Source: Mesostigma viride
Lineage: Eukaryota; Streptophyta; Mesostigmatophyceae; Mesostigmatales; Mesostigmataceae
Length of the DNA stretch: 36,884 nucleotides
Reading direction: 5' to 3'
Assembly: GCA_009746045.1 (NCBI GenBank)
Contig: RPFO01000583.1
Location: 1 to 36,884, forward strand
Part shown: positions 19,402 to 28,709 of the stretch, piece after piece
How positions within the stretch are numbered: position 1 is the first letter of the stretch
How the letters are laid out: each line of letters opens with the position of its first letter
Made by a program: the position numbers and the translations under genes
The notes under the pieces: model-generated
What the model was told of the DNA's origin: nothing
Databases searched by the model: none
Seen by the model: only the letters and a program-made list of their open reading frames with translations

Positions 19402-19821
19402 GAGCAAAGAAAGAGGCCGACAAAACCAGCCAGAGCGGCTTTTAGTCGCAAAACCTCCCTTATCCCTAGCTAACTGACGTCATTAAACCCTTATGTTTAG
19501 TGGATGCTAGTAAGACGCTAACCGTACAGACCGGGGGTAGAATATCCCGAATCTGCACGGCTAGTATTAAATAATGCGTAGGTTGTTCTTTTCAGGGGCA
19601 CTGCACCTCACGCCCCGTTCCGCCCGGGTATAATCAACCCAAGCGCGGAACGCACATTTTATTTAATTCATTTTTCAACCATGCACTATATTGCATCTAC
19701 TAATCACAAAAGCTCTAGCCAAACAGCTACGAGTAAACACTGCGACCTATAAGCCGCTCATCCAGCGGCCTCTTGTTCCCGCATTCACGTATAGAAGAAA
19801 CTCCGTTCAAAGAACCCCGAT
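19402..19821 (-). repeat. Long repeat A1 of SDR-2 (420 bp)
   Basis: Outer copy of 18017-18436, no difference seen by eye. Confidence 0.9.
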
Positions 19822-19905
19822 CTACTGCTATGGATATGCCTTCCAAGTGATAGGCTAGGATATAATGGCACGCAAACGCGACAGCTGTCACGTCCGTGAT
19901 CATTT

Positions 19906-20833
19906 ACGTCCGTGCACTCAAGAAGTTACGCGGTTCGGAATCGTTACCGACGTTTGGTTGGTTCCGATTCAGTAGGCCGCAGGCTTTGTTCCTTGGGCCG
20001 GTGTGGAGCGCCGCGCCGGAAAGGCCTGAATTTCTAGAGTGACAGTCTTAGGTGACCTGACTTAGGTTCAGGCGCAAGACTTTGGGGCGCAAAGCCTTGG
20101 TGGCTTGCGCAATATTCCGGTGCGTGACATTTGGCAGTTATGAATCTTTTGTATTGTTCAGACGGAATGATGTTCAGTCCATCTGACAAAGCTAGATACG
20201 CAGATCGTAGTGTGCGGTGTGCTGGCTCGCACGTGGTTGTCGAACAGACTTGCTCTGCATTTTGCTGGCAGTCTAACTGCACGTCAGGCGGCTTGCTGGC
20301 AAATGCGACAGCGCATGGATGCCGGGATTTTTGGAGGTATTTAGGAGCAGCGCAGCGGCCATGGTGGTCGTTGTTCGCTCGTTTCTCTCCCTCACAACTA
20401 GTTTGTTGTCTTCATGGGGTTAAACTTCTCGAACAGCCCGGAGCAGCCCCCGTGAGTGGTTGCATGTCGTTGCCATGACGATGGTTGATAAGATTGACAA
20501 TGGTTTGATCCGGTTGGGATGTTGTTGGCATTGTGGACGAGAAACGTTCTGCTGACCCGGGAACAGTCCCGGGAAAGGGCCGGTTCGTCGTTGGCCAGTG
20601 TGCCAGTAACTGGGACATGAGCGCAGAGTCACACAGTTGATATAGATTATGACGTAAGTAAACACTGTTGCGCCACAGTGGCGTCATGGTCGGTCTGTGG
20701 TGATTTCGATGGGTCTCAAGGATATGTAGTTACTCTTACAGTTGCGGCAGCACAACTCGGCGTCAGTACCGGGCCGCGGTATAGCAACCCGCACAAGGCT
20801 GCGGACGTCAGAATTACGCTAAAATCTGAATTG
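19906..20833. other. Interior of element X, no gene seen
   Basis: No frame is convincing. The stretch 20358-20463 (GGCCATGGTGGTCGTTGTTCG onwards) resembles the minus strand of about 21745-21855 in fragment Y, linking X and Y as relatives. Confidence 0.5.
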
Positions 20834-20860
20834 CGGACGTGATAGATCACGGACGCGACA
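20758..20860. repeat. 103-bp direct repeat, copy 1
   Basis: Identical to 22414-22516 (offset 1656). It ends GATCACGGACGCGACA and merges into the 18-base palindrome at 20853-20870. Confidence 0.88.
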
Positions 20861-20870
20861 GCTGTCGCGT
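20853..20870. repeat. 18-base perfect palindrome in the X right arm
   Basis: ACGCGACAGCTGTCGCGT reads the same on both strands. The left arm carries the near-equivalent CGCGACAGCTGTCACGT at about 19879-19895. Confidence 0.7.
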
Positions 20871-21094
20871 TTGCGTGCCATATCATCCTGGACTGGTCAT
20901 TACCGCTACTTGGAATGCATCCACTATCAGCAGTAATCATGTGTGAGATATGCCACCTCCCCCCCCACTATTTAGCTCACAACAACGTGAGAGCAAAAAG
21001 TGAAAGAAAGGCAGCTCACACAAAAGAAGGAAGCCCAAAGAGGGCGTCATTCCAGGCAGCAGCAAAAAAAAGAAAAAAAAATCCAGCTGCTCAA

Positions 21095-21269
21095 AGATGC
21101 TTTTCCAGGATCAGCAACAACCTTAACATGCATGCTTTTAAAGGCTTAGCAATAACCCCTGACATGCATGCTTTTAAAGGCTTAGCAATAACCCCTTCAA
21201 TGGCTTTTTACAGGGAAAAGCCTAACCTCTTCAGATGCTTTTGATCAAAGGCTAAGCAATAACCTCTTT
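21095..21269 (-). repeat. Right subterminal tandem array of X (about 5 units)
   Basis: Units of the type ATGCTTTTAAAGGCTTAGCAATAACC-, the reverse complement of the left array. Two neighbouring units (about 21128-21200) are nearly identical. Confidence 0.75.
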
Positions 21270-22516
21270 CCACCACTAGGCCGGTAGGCCTGACTCCTAA
21301 CAAGGTTGTTCGTTCAGTTACGGAAGATGATATGTGGGCTCTGCCCCACTGGCAGCCACCCGTTGCAAGAGCAGTTCCTACCGACCTTTATGACATAACG
21401 CTTAACAAGATTTGGTTATTCACAAATAAAATTGAGAATACATTTTAGCCAAAACCAATGTTCATCAACAAGAAAGACTGGCTTATTCCAGCCCCTGGCC
21501 TGCCTAGCTTCGAGCAAACAAGTCCGGCATGTCCAATACCGTGAACATCCGCTACCCGCTCTCCTTTATACGGAAGTTGGCCTTGTCCGGATGTATGCCA
21601 ACACCCAGCCAACCGCTCTCATCCTAAGCTACCGACAGTGCCCAGGCGAATCTACCATACTGGTAGTCCCTGCGACGACTGTCCTCGAGACAAATCCAAA
21701 AAGGCTTAACTTGTATGCCTATCTCGCCTCGACCCATGAAAACAATCTCGCAACCATCACGGAGGTTGCGGCCGGATTGTTCTACTAGTTAATCACATGA
21801 AGACAACTGCGTCGTTGTGAAGTGAAAACTGAACGAACAACGACCACAATGGCCGACTGTTCATCCTTTTAACCTGCGCAAGCTAACCTTTCCAACGTGA
21901 CATCAGCCAGTGACGACCAAAATACGCTGAACAAGGTGCCGCAAATCTAGCATGCGCTTTTTAACGTTAGATCAGGTGCTTGCCTGACACAAACCAAATC
22001 TCATGAACAAATCTGTCCAAGCACAAGCTAAACAACTTGTAGATATTTTGCAACACTAAAAAGCGCTGCCGCAATCAGAAATTAACCAGGCTAAATTGCC
22101 GGCCATCTCAGGCACCGCTGCTCAAAGCGTGCTGACCGTTCGCGACGTTTCACGTGTAGCCCTGGTCGTTCTCCACAAAGTCTGGTGTCCCTCGTTGTAG
22201 TCCTGGCAGAGCACGTGATCACTGGCCCGGCAGCCAGCCCAACATGCCTGGCCTGCCTTAGTGGCGCGCGCCAGCGCCTGGACTGCCCTGGTGACGACCG
22301 GTAGCCCAAATCCCCCCTTAGCCCACTGCCGCAAATGCGAACGCACTCGCACTTGGACGAATTCAGAAGATCCGCCGACGATTCAGTGGACGCGTGATTA
22401 CAACTGAGATCCGCGGCGTCAGTACCGGGCCGCGGTATAGCAACCCGCACAAGGCTGCGGACGTCAGAATTACGCTAAAATCTGAATTGCGGACGTGATA
22501 GATCACGGACGCGACA
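21270..22516. mobile_element. Fragment Y, truncated relative of X
   Basis: No coding sequence is supported. It ends with the 103-base repeat also found in X, and shares the GTGGTCGTTGTTCG region with the X interior in inverted orientation. A pair of 15-base inverted repeats (GTTGTTCGTTCAGTT at 21305-21319, its complement at 21827-21841) bounds 537 bases that may be a separate miniature element; no target duplication is visible. Confidence 0.45.
22414..22516. repeat. 103-bp direct repeat, copy 2
   Basis: Second copy of 20758-20860. It ends exactly where the interrupted integrase sequence of the copia-like element resumes. Confidence 0.88.
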
Positions 22517-23701
22517 TGGATCCTTTTCCAAAGCCACCAGGCAAGATCTGTTAGCTTCCTCCACACGAGTGACAACCCCATCCTGCCACTTCCCCCGCTT
22601 GCCTGGAATAGATGGTTCCTTCCACATCCTGACCTTCAGCCCCACCTGAGGCCTCAGCACATTCCAGTTCTTGTCCTTACGTCTCAGCTGGGCAAATAAC
22701 CTATCTGCCTTCCTAAGACTGGCCTGCACCACGTTCTCAGGCAATAAGCTATACTGCAGGGCCAGGGGAGAGACAGCCACACCATCAAAGTAATAGTTAA
22801 CCCTGTGGTTCAGCTGCTCTTCTATCCCCTTACACCAGGCTGCCCTCTCTAAGGCAGATGCCACAAGTGGCACTGACTCTGCTGCTAGCACCACTGTCTT
22901 CACTTCACGTATGGATCTCTCTACAGCCCCTTGCTGCCCATGACTCTCCCTGGGGACTACTACCAGCTTACAAGGCAGCTGGTCCTGATGCTTGAGCAAA
23001 CAGTCAAACTGCAAGTCTGCCTGCACACTCTTGCACACCCCAAAGCCTGGGATCAGGGCCTTCATACCCAACAACAAGTGGTGCTCCTGCATACCAGGCA
23101 GAACGTCTATCAGCCTGTATCTGCTGAACCTGTCCACCCCCACCAATATATACAAGCCCCTGATATGCTGGATATCCATCTGGATGTCGCCACGCTCCCT
23201 AGCAGGCTCCCTAGCATGGGACTGAGGTGGGTGAACAGCATTCTCCTGGCAACCACAGTTCTCAGCAGCAGCCTGGCAAGCTTCCCACAAAGGCTCCCTA
23301 CCTAGCTTCCAAGCAAACATTGCTGCCTGCCCAGAATGCCCAAACATGTGATGCAACCTATGGCCAGCCTCAGCATAGCTCAGCACTCTCTCAGTACTGA
23401 CCTGGCGAGACGTCTGAACCGTGTGTGGGGACACATGCATGATCCACTCCTGAGGTTCCAGGGCTTCCCTGCAGGCCGTCCTGACGCCCCAAGTCAGGTC
23501 CTGCACCCTGGACCGCTCCAGGCCCTTCCAGCAAGGTCCCTTGGCCCTCCAGGCCAGCACCTGCTGGAGACCCACCACCTGCATGAGGCATAGGGAATTC
23601 AGCTGCAGCATTGTTATTGCAATCCAGTGGAAGAACAACATCTTTACACCCTTGGTGCTGCACAAGGGGCACACCCCCGTCCTTATGTACCTCCAGCACA
23701 C
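22517..23701 (-). pseudogene. pol: Integrase of the copia-like element
   Basis: The minus-strand frame has a zinc region, HRLHHMFGHSG followed by CQAAAENCGC, then a catalytic core: Asp in IQMDIQHIRG, GVDRFSRYRLIDV, Asp in VQADLQFD and, 32 residues on, Glu in GQQGAVERSIREVK. This is a retroviral-type D-D-E arrangement. The carboxy-terminal part (LKVRMWKEPSIPGKRGKWQDGVV) is the basic strand-rich tail seen in retrotransposon integrases. The sequence is cut by the DNA-transposon block at 22516. No protease motif exists between gag and this domain, which is where Ty1/copia elements have it. Confidence 0.8.
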
Positions 23702-23747
23702 CTTCCCCTAGGGGTGATTGACTATTTACAGGGGATGATGTAGCTAG

Positions 23748-25103
23748 TCACTGCTGCCCAGACTGGCCTCCTGCCCCAGCAGGCTTGGCCTTCCTGTCAG
23801 GACACTCACGACGCCAGTGACCTTCCTTGCCACACACAAAACATGCTCCACCCTTCTTCCCAGACCCAGCCCCACCCTTGCCAGGCTTCCCCTGGCCTCC
23901 CTGAGGCTGCCCACCCTGCTTGCCCTGGTTGCCTTGAGCTTGGCCCTTGCCTTGCCCTTGGCCACCCTTACCCTGCTGACCACCAGCTTGCTGGCCCCCA
24001 ACCCCTCCTTGGGGACCTGCACCCTTGCCACCCTGAGCCCCCTGCCTCTGGCGCCTGAAGCGCTTACGCTTGTTGGGCCTTGCCCCATCACGGGCTGGGT
24101 ACCCGGGGACATCACCTTGGCCCTGCACAGCGGAGGTGGCATTGCTGCCATGGGACTGGATAGCCTTGCAGGCAGGTTCTGGCTTCCTTATGCTGAGGAT
24201 TACAAGCTCCAGAGCACGCAAGGAGCCATCAGTCTGGTTAAGAAACATGCGGGCACCGTTCCTCCCATCCACACTCAAACCCATACGGTCCAGGAAATAG
24301 TCTGCCAAGGCCCTATCTGTGACCAGGAAGCCATACTTGGCCCCCTTGTCCCTGATACGGTTGAGCCTAGCCCATTCCTCTGCCACAGGGCCCACTATCT
24401 CAAAGGTGTCATACTGATGCTTGTAGTAGTTGGTGAGGTTGAGAACCTTGTCAGAGAACTCCTCCCTCAACCCATCCAGGAACTGTGCCCAGGTTAGCTT
24501 ATCCTTGACAGCAGTCCTAGCCTTCTCCCTGACACGCTCTGACGAGTCCCTGTTGCATGTGGACGAGTGAAACACCTGCACTAGGTTGACAGTGGGGTCC
24601 ACGGAGAACACAACAAGCTCCATGTCCTCTAGCCACTTGTCCAATGCTTCCTGTGCTAGTGGTGGGTTAAGAGGCTTTTGTCCATTCATAACAGTGACAG
24701 CACTCATGTGAGGTCTCGACCCTGGCAGCGCCCTTACTGGCTCCACCACAGCGGGTGTCACAACAACAGCACCACTTGGTCCAGCAGGCACAGGGGAGAG
24801 CACATCCACATGAGGCCTCTTACCATTGCCGTCAGCGGAGGGGTCCCTCTTACGCTTCTCCACGGCAGGTTGCCCATTCGCCACCGTTATTGCATCAGAT
24901 GCCCCCAGCGCCCGCGCCTTGCGCGCCTCCTCCACCGAGTCTTCGTGTCGCCTCTTGCTCCCTGGTCGCTTTCCCCCATCGCCGTCGCTGGTTGGGATCG
25001 CCTCTCCCACCAGCGGCTCCTTGCCCTTCCCAGGCTCCTGGCTCTCTCCAGCCGGTGCCCCCTCCTCGCCCTTGTCGCCGTCGCCCGGTTTGCCACGAGG
25101 CAT
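23748..25103 (-). CDS. gag: gag of the copia-like element
   Basis: A 451-residue open frame starting MPRGKPGDGDKGEEG. The amino-terminal quarter is charged, with basic clusters (KRPGSKRRHED, KRKRD) that could act as nuclear signals. A capsid-like helical region follows (EALDKWLEDMELVVFSVDP to LADYFLDRMGL), then a Gly/Gln/Lys-rich spacer and one zinc knuckle, CFVCGKEGHWRREC, for RNA binding. I chose ATG at 25103 because the frame upstream to 25160 overlaps the ORF-A stop and is hydrophobic without a good start. It is the most intact gene of this element. Confidence 0.82.
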   Translation of the reverse strand: MPRGKPGDGDKGEEGAPAGESQEPGKGKEPLVGEAIPTSDGDGGKRPGSKRRHEDSVEEARKARALGASDAITVANGQPAVEKRKRDPSADGNGKRPHVDVLSPVPAGPSGAVVVTPAVVEPVRALPGSRPHMSAVTVMNGQKPLNPPLAQEALDKWLEDMELVVFSVDPTVNLVQVFHSSTCNRDSSERVREKARTAVKDKLTWAQFLDGLREEFSDKVLNLTNYYKHQYDTFEIVGPVAEEWARLNRIRDKGAKYGFLVTDRALADYFLDRMGLSVDGRNGARMFLNQTDGSLRALELVILSIRKPEPACKAIQSHGSNATSAVQGQGDVPGYPARDGARPNKRKRFRRQRQGAQGGKGAGPQGGVGGQQAGGQQGKGGQGQGKGQAQGNQGKQGGQPQGGQGKPGKGGAGSGKKGGACFVCGKEGHWRRECPDRKAKPAGAGGQSGQQ

Positions 25104-25156
25104 TATATACAAGTGGGGACACAACAATAAAGGCGAAGGAAAAAGGAAGAACTGAC

Positions 25157-26344
25157 TCAAGCACTGGCGTCGCTGAGGGATGCCGTGGGCACCGTCCCAG
25201 CTACTGACTCAGCACCTGCTTGGTTTGCTGCCTCCAGCTCTCGCTCCTGAGCAGTGGCTGCAATGGGCGTCTCTGGCCGCTCCTCGTCGCTGCCAGCGGC
25301 GTCCTCCCCGTCGGCGTAGGGTCCAAACACTCTGCTAACGGGTCGCCCGTCTGCAGACTTCTCCACTGGGATCCGGGGCTCGCTCCCACTCGGGCGATCC
25401 CACTCAAGGCTCCTCACCCACCGCGTTCCACCACCCCGCTTGTAGTTGCAAGCCCCACGACCACCGTAGTCGTGTTCGGGCTCTTGCGGGACGTGCAGCT
25501 CAGCCCGACGTCGTGCAGCGTACCCCTCTACGGTACCGTCGCCTTGATCTATCTGCTGAGATGAACGTTCGATGATCCCTTCTGGCTGATCAACGAATTG
25601 GTAATGGAAGTCTTCTGGCGTTACCTCCCGACCCGTGATGACCTCGACCACTGGATCGTGTGCGTCTGGTTCCGCCGCCCGCGGTGTATCAAGTGTTGAC
25701 CAAATCCCAAATGGTCGTGTGGTTATCACCCACCGGTCTGCGTTACCCCGTGACTCCTGCAAAAGAATGTTCACGAGATGTTCGCACGTTTGTGAAACCA
25801 CCTCTGTTGTCGACCAGGGGTTGTCGACTTCGCGCGCCTGCGCTTGCCTGATCACGTCCGGGACTTCTACTCCCGCGCCCAGCACAGACGTTGCCACCTG
25901 ATGGTTGAACAGTCGCGCTGCTCCCAGTCCAATGGCCACGATCTGGCCCAGTGCCTCCCGCGCCAAATCCAGCTGCGACACGGTCACGTGCCCGCCCTGG
26001 TGAGCCACCTCCAGACCGTAAATGGTCGAGGACAGCTCGTCCCGTATTGACACAAACTTCTCGACGGCCTCTCGCGACAATTCGCCGGGAGCTGTCGAAG
26101 CCTCAATCTGCATCACAATGGGGTCGCTCGCCGCCGGCCCTGCTGCAGTTCCACAAACTGCCACCCAACCTTTCTTCGCCAGCCCCCTTGCCAGGTACGC
26201 CGCCTGGACGAAGGTTGATGCGGTGCTCGGATGAGCATAGGGATGAAAAGGTCGTAATCGCTCCGGGACGCCTGCCCGAAGCTGCGGCTGCGAGCTCTGG
26301 CTTTGCGAAGGCTCAATGGCCTGTTCCCTCGGCACGTTGGACAT
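25157..26344 (-). CDS. ORF-A: unknown protein upstream of gag in the copia-like element
   Basis: A 395-residue open frame starts MSNVPREQAIEPSQSQSS at 26344, only 25 bases inside the 5' LTR, and ends at TGA 25157-25159, 53 bases before the gag ATG. It has an Ala-rich, probably helical middle (TFVQAAYLARGLAKKGW, AREALGQIVAIGLGAARLFNH) and an acidic tail (GEDAAGSDEERPETP). It does not resemble gag, protease, RT or integrase. An extra ORF before gag is unusual for this superfamily. It could be a captured host gene, an additional structural protein or a nucleic-acid chaperone; none is shown. The open frame over almost 1.2 kb argues that it is real. Confidence 0.65.
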   Translation of the reverse strand: MSNVPREQAIEPSQSQSSQPQLRAGVPERLRPFHPYAHPSTASTFVQAAYLARGLAKKGWVAVCGTAAGPAASDPIVMQIEASTAPGELSREAVEKFVSIRDELSSTIYGLEVAHQGGHVTVSQLDLAREALGQIVAIGLGAARLFNHQVATSVLGAGVEVPDVIRQAQAREVDNPWSTTEVVSQTCEHLVNILLQESRGNADRWVITTRPFGIWSTLDTPRAAEPDAHDPVVEVITGREVTPEDFHYQFVDQPEGIIERSSQQIDQGDGTVEGYAARRRAELHVPQEPEHDYGGRGACNYKRGGGTRWVRSLEWDRPSGSEPRIPVEKSADGRPVSRVFGPYADGEDAAGSDEERPETPIAATAQERELEAANQAGAESVAGTVPTASLSDASA

Positions 26345-26369
26345 GAAGAAGTAAGGAGACAATAATACG

Positions 26370-27014
26370 AGTTAGAAAGAGCTCCCAACGTATGTGAGCT
26401 CTTGGTCTTTCACAGCGCGTCTTAGCCAATGTTGCAAGGCAGCAACCTTAAATCTGTTCACCAGGCCACGACCACAATGGGCACTTCCACGACCAAGGTG
26501 GCACCCATGGTTCGTGCTTTCCGAGATAGCTGGTCATCCCCCATGACCAAGCTATATCCTTTGCGTTGTTCCTCGTTCCCATCGGCATGACGAGGCACGT
26601 GCAGGCGTGCAGGCAAATCCACAACGTCCACTGGCATCAGTGCAGAGCCAGGACGTACTGGATTTGCCTAGTCTCTGCAACCTAGGAAGTACAGGACCTG
26701 TCACAAGCCTGCAAGGCCTAGTATCCTTGCAGCCTTGTGCCAGTGCCAGTACCCTACTAGTCACAGGCTGCTGCTCCTCCTGGTCTACGTGGACCACAGT
26801 CACGTGATAGACAGGCTAAGCCTGTGCAGGCACGGCCTGCCACGTGTCCTGTCCACTACACCAGAGGACTGCACCCTAGTCGGCCACGGATGGCTAGGAC
26901 TTCGGGACTTGATATCTTTCTCGTCCCTTGTCTGTTTCAGGCGGTCAGCACGGCGTTGGAAAGGTCTTTCCAAACTGTATCCACTTAGCATATTGGTTGC
27001 CCAAAATGCTAACT
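26370..27014 (-). repeat. 5' LTR of the copia-like element (645 bp)
   Basis: Same ends AGTTAG/CTAACT as 13503-14147. On the minus strand the base just inside reads CGTATTATTGTCTCC, with no TGG, so a conventional tRNA 3'-end primer site is not visible. Confidence 0.92.
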
Positions 27015-27019
27015 GTGGA
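27015..27019. repeat. Target site duplication of the copia-like element, right copy
   Basis: GTGGA, matching 13498-13502. Confidence 0.9.
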
Positions 27020-28709
27020 GCCTACCCCTTCGGGTTTGCCTGATCCTCTTTCGGCAACGGTCGCGGCTATGCAGGCTCAGATCCAGTCCCTGACCACGGC
27101 GTTCGGGGCCTTCATGGCGGCCCAAGCGCAGACTCCGGCCACGCCAGGTGGGGTGTCTGTGGTGTCCGCGCCCCCTACCCCTTCGGTTGTTTCGGCACCT
27201 GTGGTTTCGCCGGCGCCCCCTACCCCTTCGGTTGCTGCGGCCCCGACACCTCTGGTTACCTCCGTGCCTGCGACCGACGTTTCTGCGCCGCGACGCGAGT
27301 CTTCCGCCCCTTCGGCTGTGCCCGCCGTCGCCTCCTCTGGGCCGCCCGCTGCGCCCTCACAGCCAGTTCGGGGTTTCTTCAGCGACACGGGCGATCATCC
27401 CAGGCTTTGGGATCGGGGTGGTCCCCCGCAGAGGATTCCAGTGCCCGACTGGAGCTTGGATGGCAACCAATCTTATGCCGGACTGCCTGTCCCTACGGGC
27501 CCTATTTTCAATATGTGGCCTGAGGGTGCGCCGGCAACGGAGACCGGCGCGCCTGCTGCGGTGGCGGGTCCGTCACGGCCCTCTTTGGCTTCGGGTCCGG
27601 CGCGACCTCCTGTTGTACCAGTGCCACCTGCGTCGGTGTCGGCTCCCGCCCCTGCGTCGGCCCCTGCTTCGGTCCCTGCTCCTTCGGCCTCGCGGTCTTT
27701 GGCTGCGGTTGTTCGGTCCACCGGTCAGGATCCTCGCGCCACCCGCGCTGCCGATTCCCTCCGGGAGTTGTCCCAGGGTGATCGGGACAGGGCCCCTTCT
27801 GTGCATGGTGCATGCGACGCCGGAGTCGCGCGACACGCCCGTGCCTGGATGTGGTATGTCCGCACTCGCCTGCCGCCAGTGTGACCTGCCGCGCGCCTCC
27901 GCCGAGCTTGCCATCTCGCCCATGTCCTACGGGTTCTCCCAGGTGTGTCGGGCGCCTCGGGATCGTGGCCTACCCATTGAGACTGATCGGCCTCCTTTCG
28001 ACATGGTTATTTTAGCCGATCCTGTGTTCCAGGGTGAGACCCTGGTTCGGCGCGTTCTGTATCGCTGGGCTAGGCGCCACAACGACTTGGACACCTACGG
28101 TGGGTTCCAGTGGGCTTACCCTCCGCCTCTGGGCATTATGGCTTCGGATGCCCTTACGGTAGAGTTTCCTGCGGTACCGGGTGCTACGTACAACACGGTC
28201 CTCCAGCCCATCCTCGAGTGGGATGCCCGTCGTCCGGCGCCCTCCCGGGCCAGGGTCTAGACTCCCGTGGCCACCCTCCTCCTCGGGCCAGCGACTACCT
28301 GGAGACATTCGGGTCGCGCCAGTGTGCTCGTCGGTGGCGCTCCCGAGAGGTTCGGCACATCCGGATGTGGCCGTCCAACGTGGAGCCCCTGGTGGACCTG
28401 TTTTTCCCGACGGGTTTGCGCCCTCGGATCCGGTATCATCGCCTCCTCCTGCGGGCCCTCTGTTTGATCGCAGTAGAGCCTTTCCTTCGCCTCTTTGCCT
28501 GTGGTTTCCTGGACTGGGCCCGTGGCCAGGTCGTTCTTACGCAGCATAGGTATTACTGGGCCTTTCTGGGCCTTTTTCCTGACGGCGTGTGGGCCGATGT
28601 TTTCCTCACTGTAGATAGGCATGACAATGCCGAGGATGTGGCCCACTACCAGGCCTACCTGGAGGTCCTGCTGGCCTCTCGTGGCACCTATCAGACGGAT
28701 GGCCACTAG
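27015..28709 (+). pseudogene. ORF4 of gypsy-1, 3' part
   Basis: Joined over the GTGGA duplication, the frame continues VEPTPSGLPDPLSATVAAM, with a likely amphipathic helix (MQAQIQSLTTAFGAFMAAQ) and then a long Pro/Ala/Ser-rich region. Frame changes near 27800-27860 and near 28250 connect it to segments with RRHNDLDTYGGFQWAYPPP and SDYLETFGSRQCARRW...RMWPSNVEPLVDLFF, ending YQTDGH and a stop at 28707-28709. With the 5' part, the original protein would be roughly 770 residues. I recognise no family. The hydrophobic run LLLRALCLIAVEPFLRLFACGF is interrupted by charges, so membrane insertion is doubtful. Confidence 0.5.

Larger units (their letters stand above)
17856..19821 (-). mobile_element. 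Second split-direct-repeat element (SDR-2), minus strand
   Basis: Read on the minus strand: long repeat (19821-19402), internal part (19401-18564), short repeat (18563-18436), long repeat (18436-18017), spacer with quadruplex motif, short repeat (17983-17856). This is the same A1-internal-B1-A2-B2 plan as 4536-6538, with homologous repeat ends but clearly diverged sequence. The left and right target sequences (GTAC, CTACTGCT) rejoin to continue the left arm of X, so it inserted there without target duplication. No ORF of the DIRS type fits in the 0.8-kb interior. Confidence 0.8.
17599..21269. mobile_element. Element X: long inverted arms with subterminal tandem repeats
   Basis: The left arm (17599-17855, continuing at 19822-about 19905 after the nested element) aligns with the reverse complement of the right arm (about 20834-21269). 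Matched features in order are a tandem array, GAGCTAAAAAGTGGGGGGG versus its counterpart at 20960-20980, a TCACACA stretch, TACTGCT, TTCCAAGT, AGGAT and ATGGCACGCAAACGCGACAGCTGTC. The interior (about 19906-20833) has no recognisable gene. This is the structure of a non-autonomous cut-and-paste element; the superfamily is not clear. Confidence 0.62.
17600..22516. mobile_element. DNA-transposon block inside the copia-like element
   Basis: This block separates integrase from protease. Both outer flanks carry TGGA (17597-17600, 22517-22520), a possible short target duplication. It contains element X (17599-21269) with inverted arms and subterminal tandem repeats, then a fragment Y (21270-22516) sharing sequence with the X interior, and inside X the second split-direct-repeat element. 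No transposase gene is recognisable, so all parts are non-autonomous. Confidence 0.6.
13503..27014 (-). mobile_element. Copia-like LTR retrotransposon, minus strand, itself interrupted
   Basis: LTRs of 645 bp (13503-14147 and 26370-27014) differ at only two positions that I can see, with a 5-bp duplication GTGGA outside. Read on the minus strand, the order is 5' LTR (26370-27014), ORF-A, gag with CCHC knuckle, integrase, [DNA-transposon block 17600-22516], retropepsin, copia-type RT, RNase H, 3' untranslated part, polypurine tract, 3' LTR. Without the block it would be about 8.6 kb. The LTR ends AGTTAG/CTAACT are not TG/CA. The integrase-before-protease order is neither the Ty1/copia nor the Ty3 order. 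Confidence 0.88.

Noticed and set aside
21432-21788. 118-codon plus-strand frame in fragment Y
   Set aside because: It lies between short inverted repeats, has no motif and no start context or partner copy to support it.
17597-22520. TGGA as a firm target duplication for the X/Y block
   Set aside because: Four bases can match by chance, and rejoining there does not restore a single integrase-protease frame, so I keep it only as a possibility.
24895-25164. Several alternative frames opposite and within the copia-like gag
   Set aside because: They have no motifs; gag with its CCHC knuckle explains the region.
28440-28530. Hydrophobic segment of ORF4 as an envelope transmembrane helix
   Set aside because: The run is broken by Glu and Arg, there is no signal peptide, and no envelope-type motif is visible.
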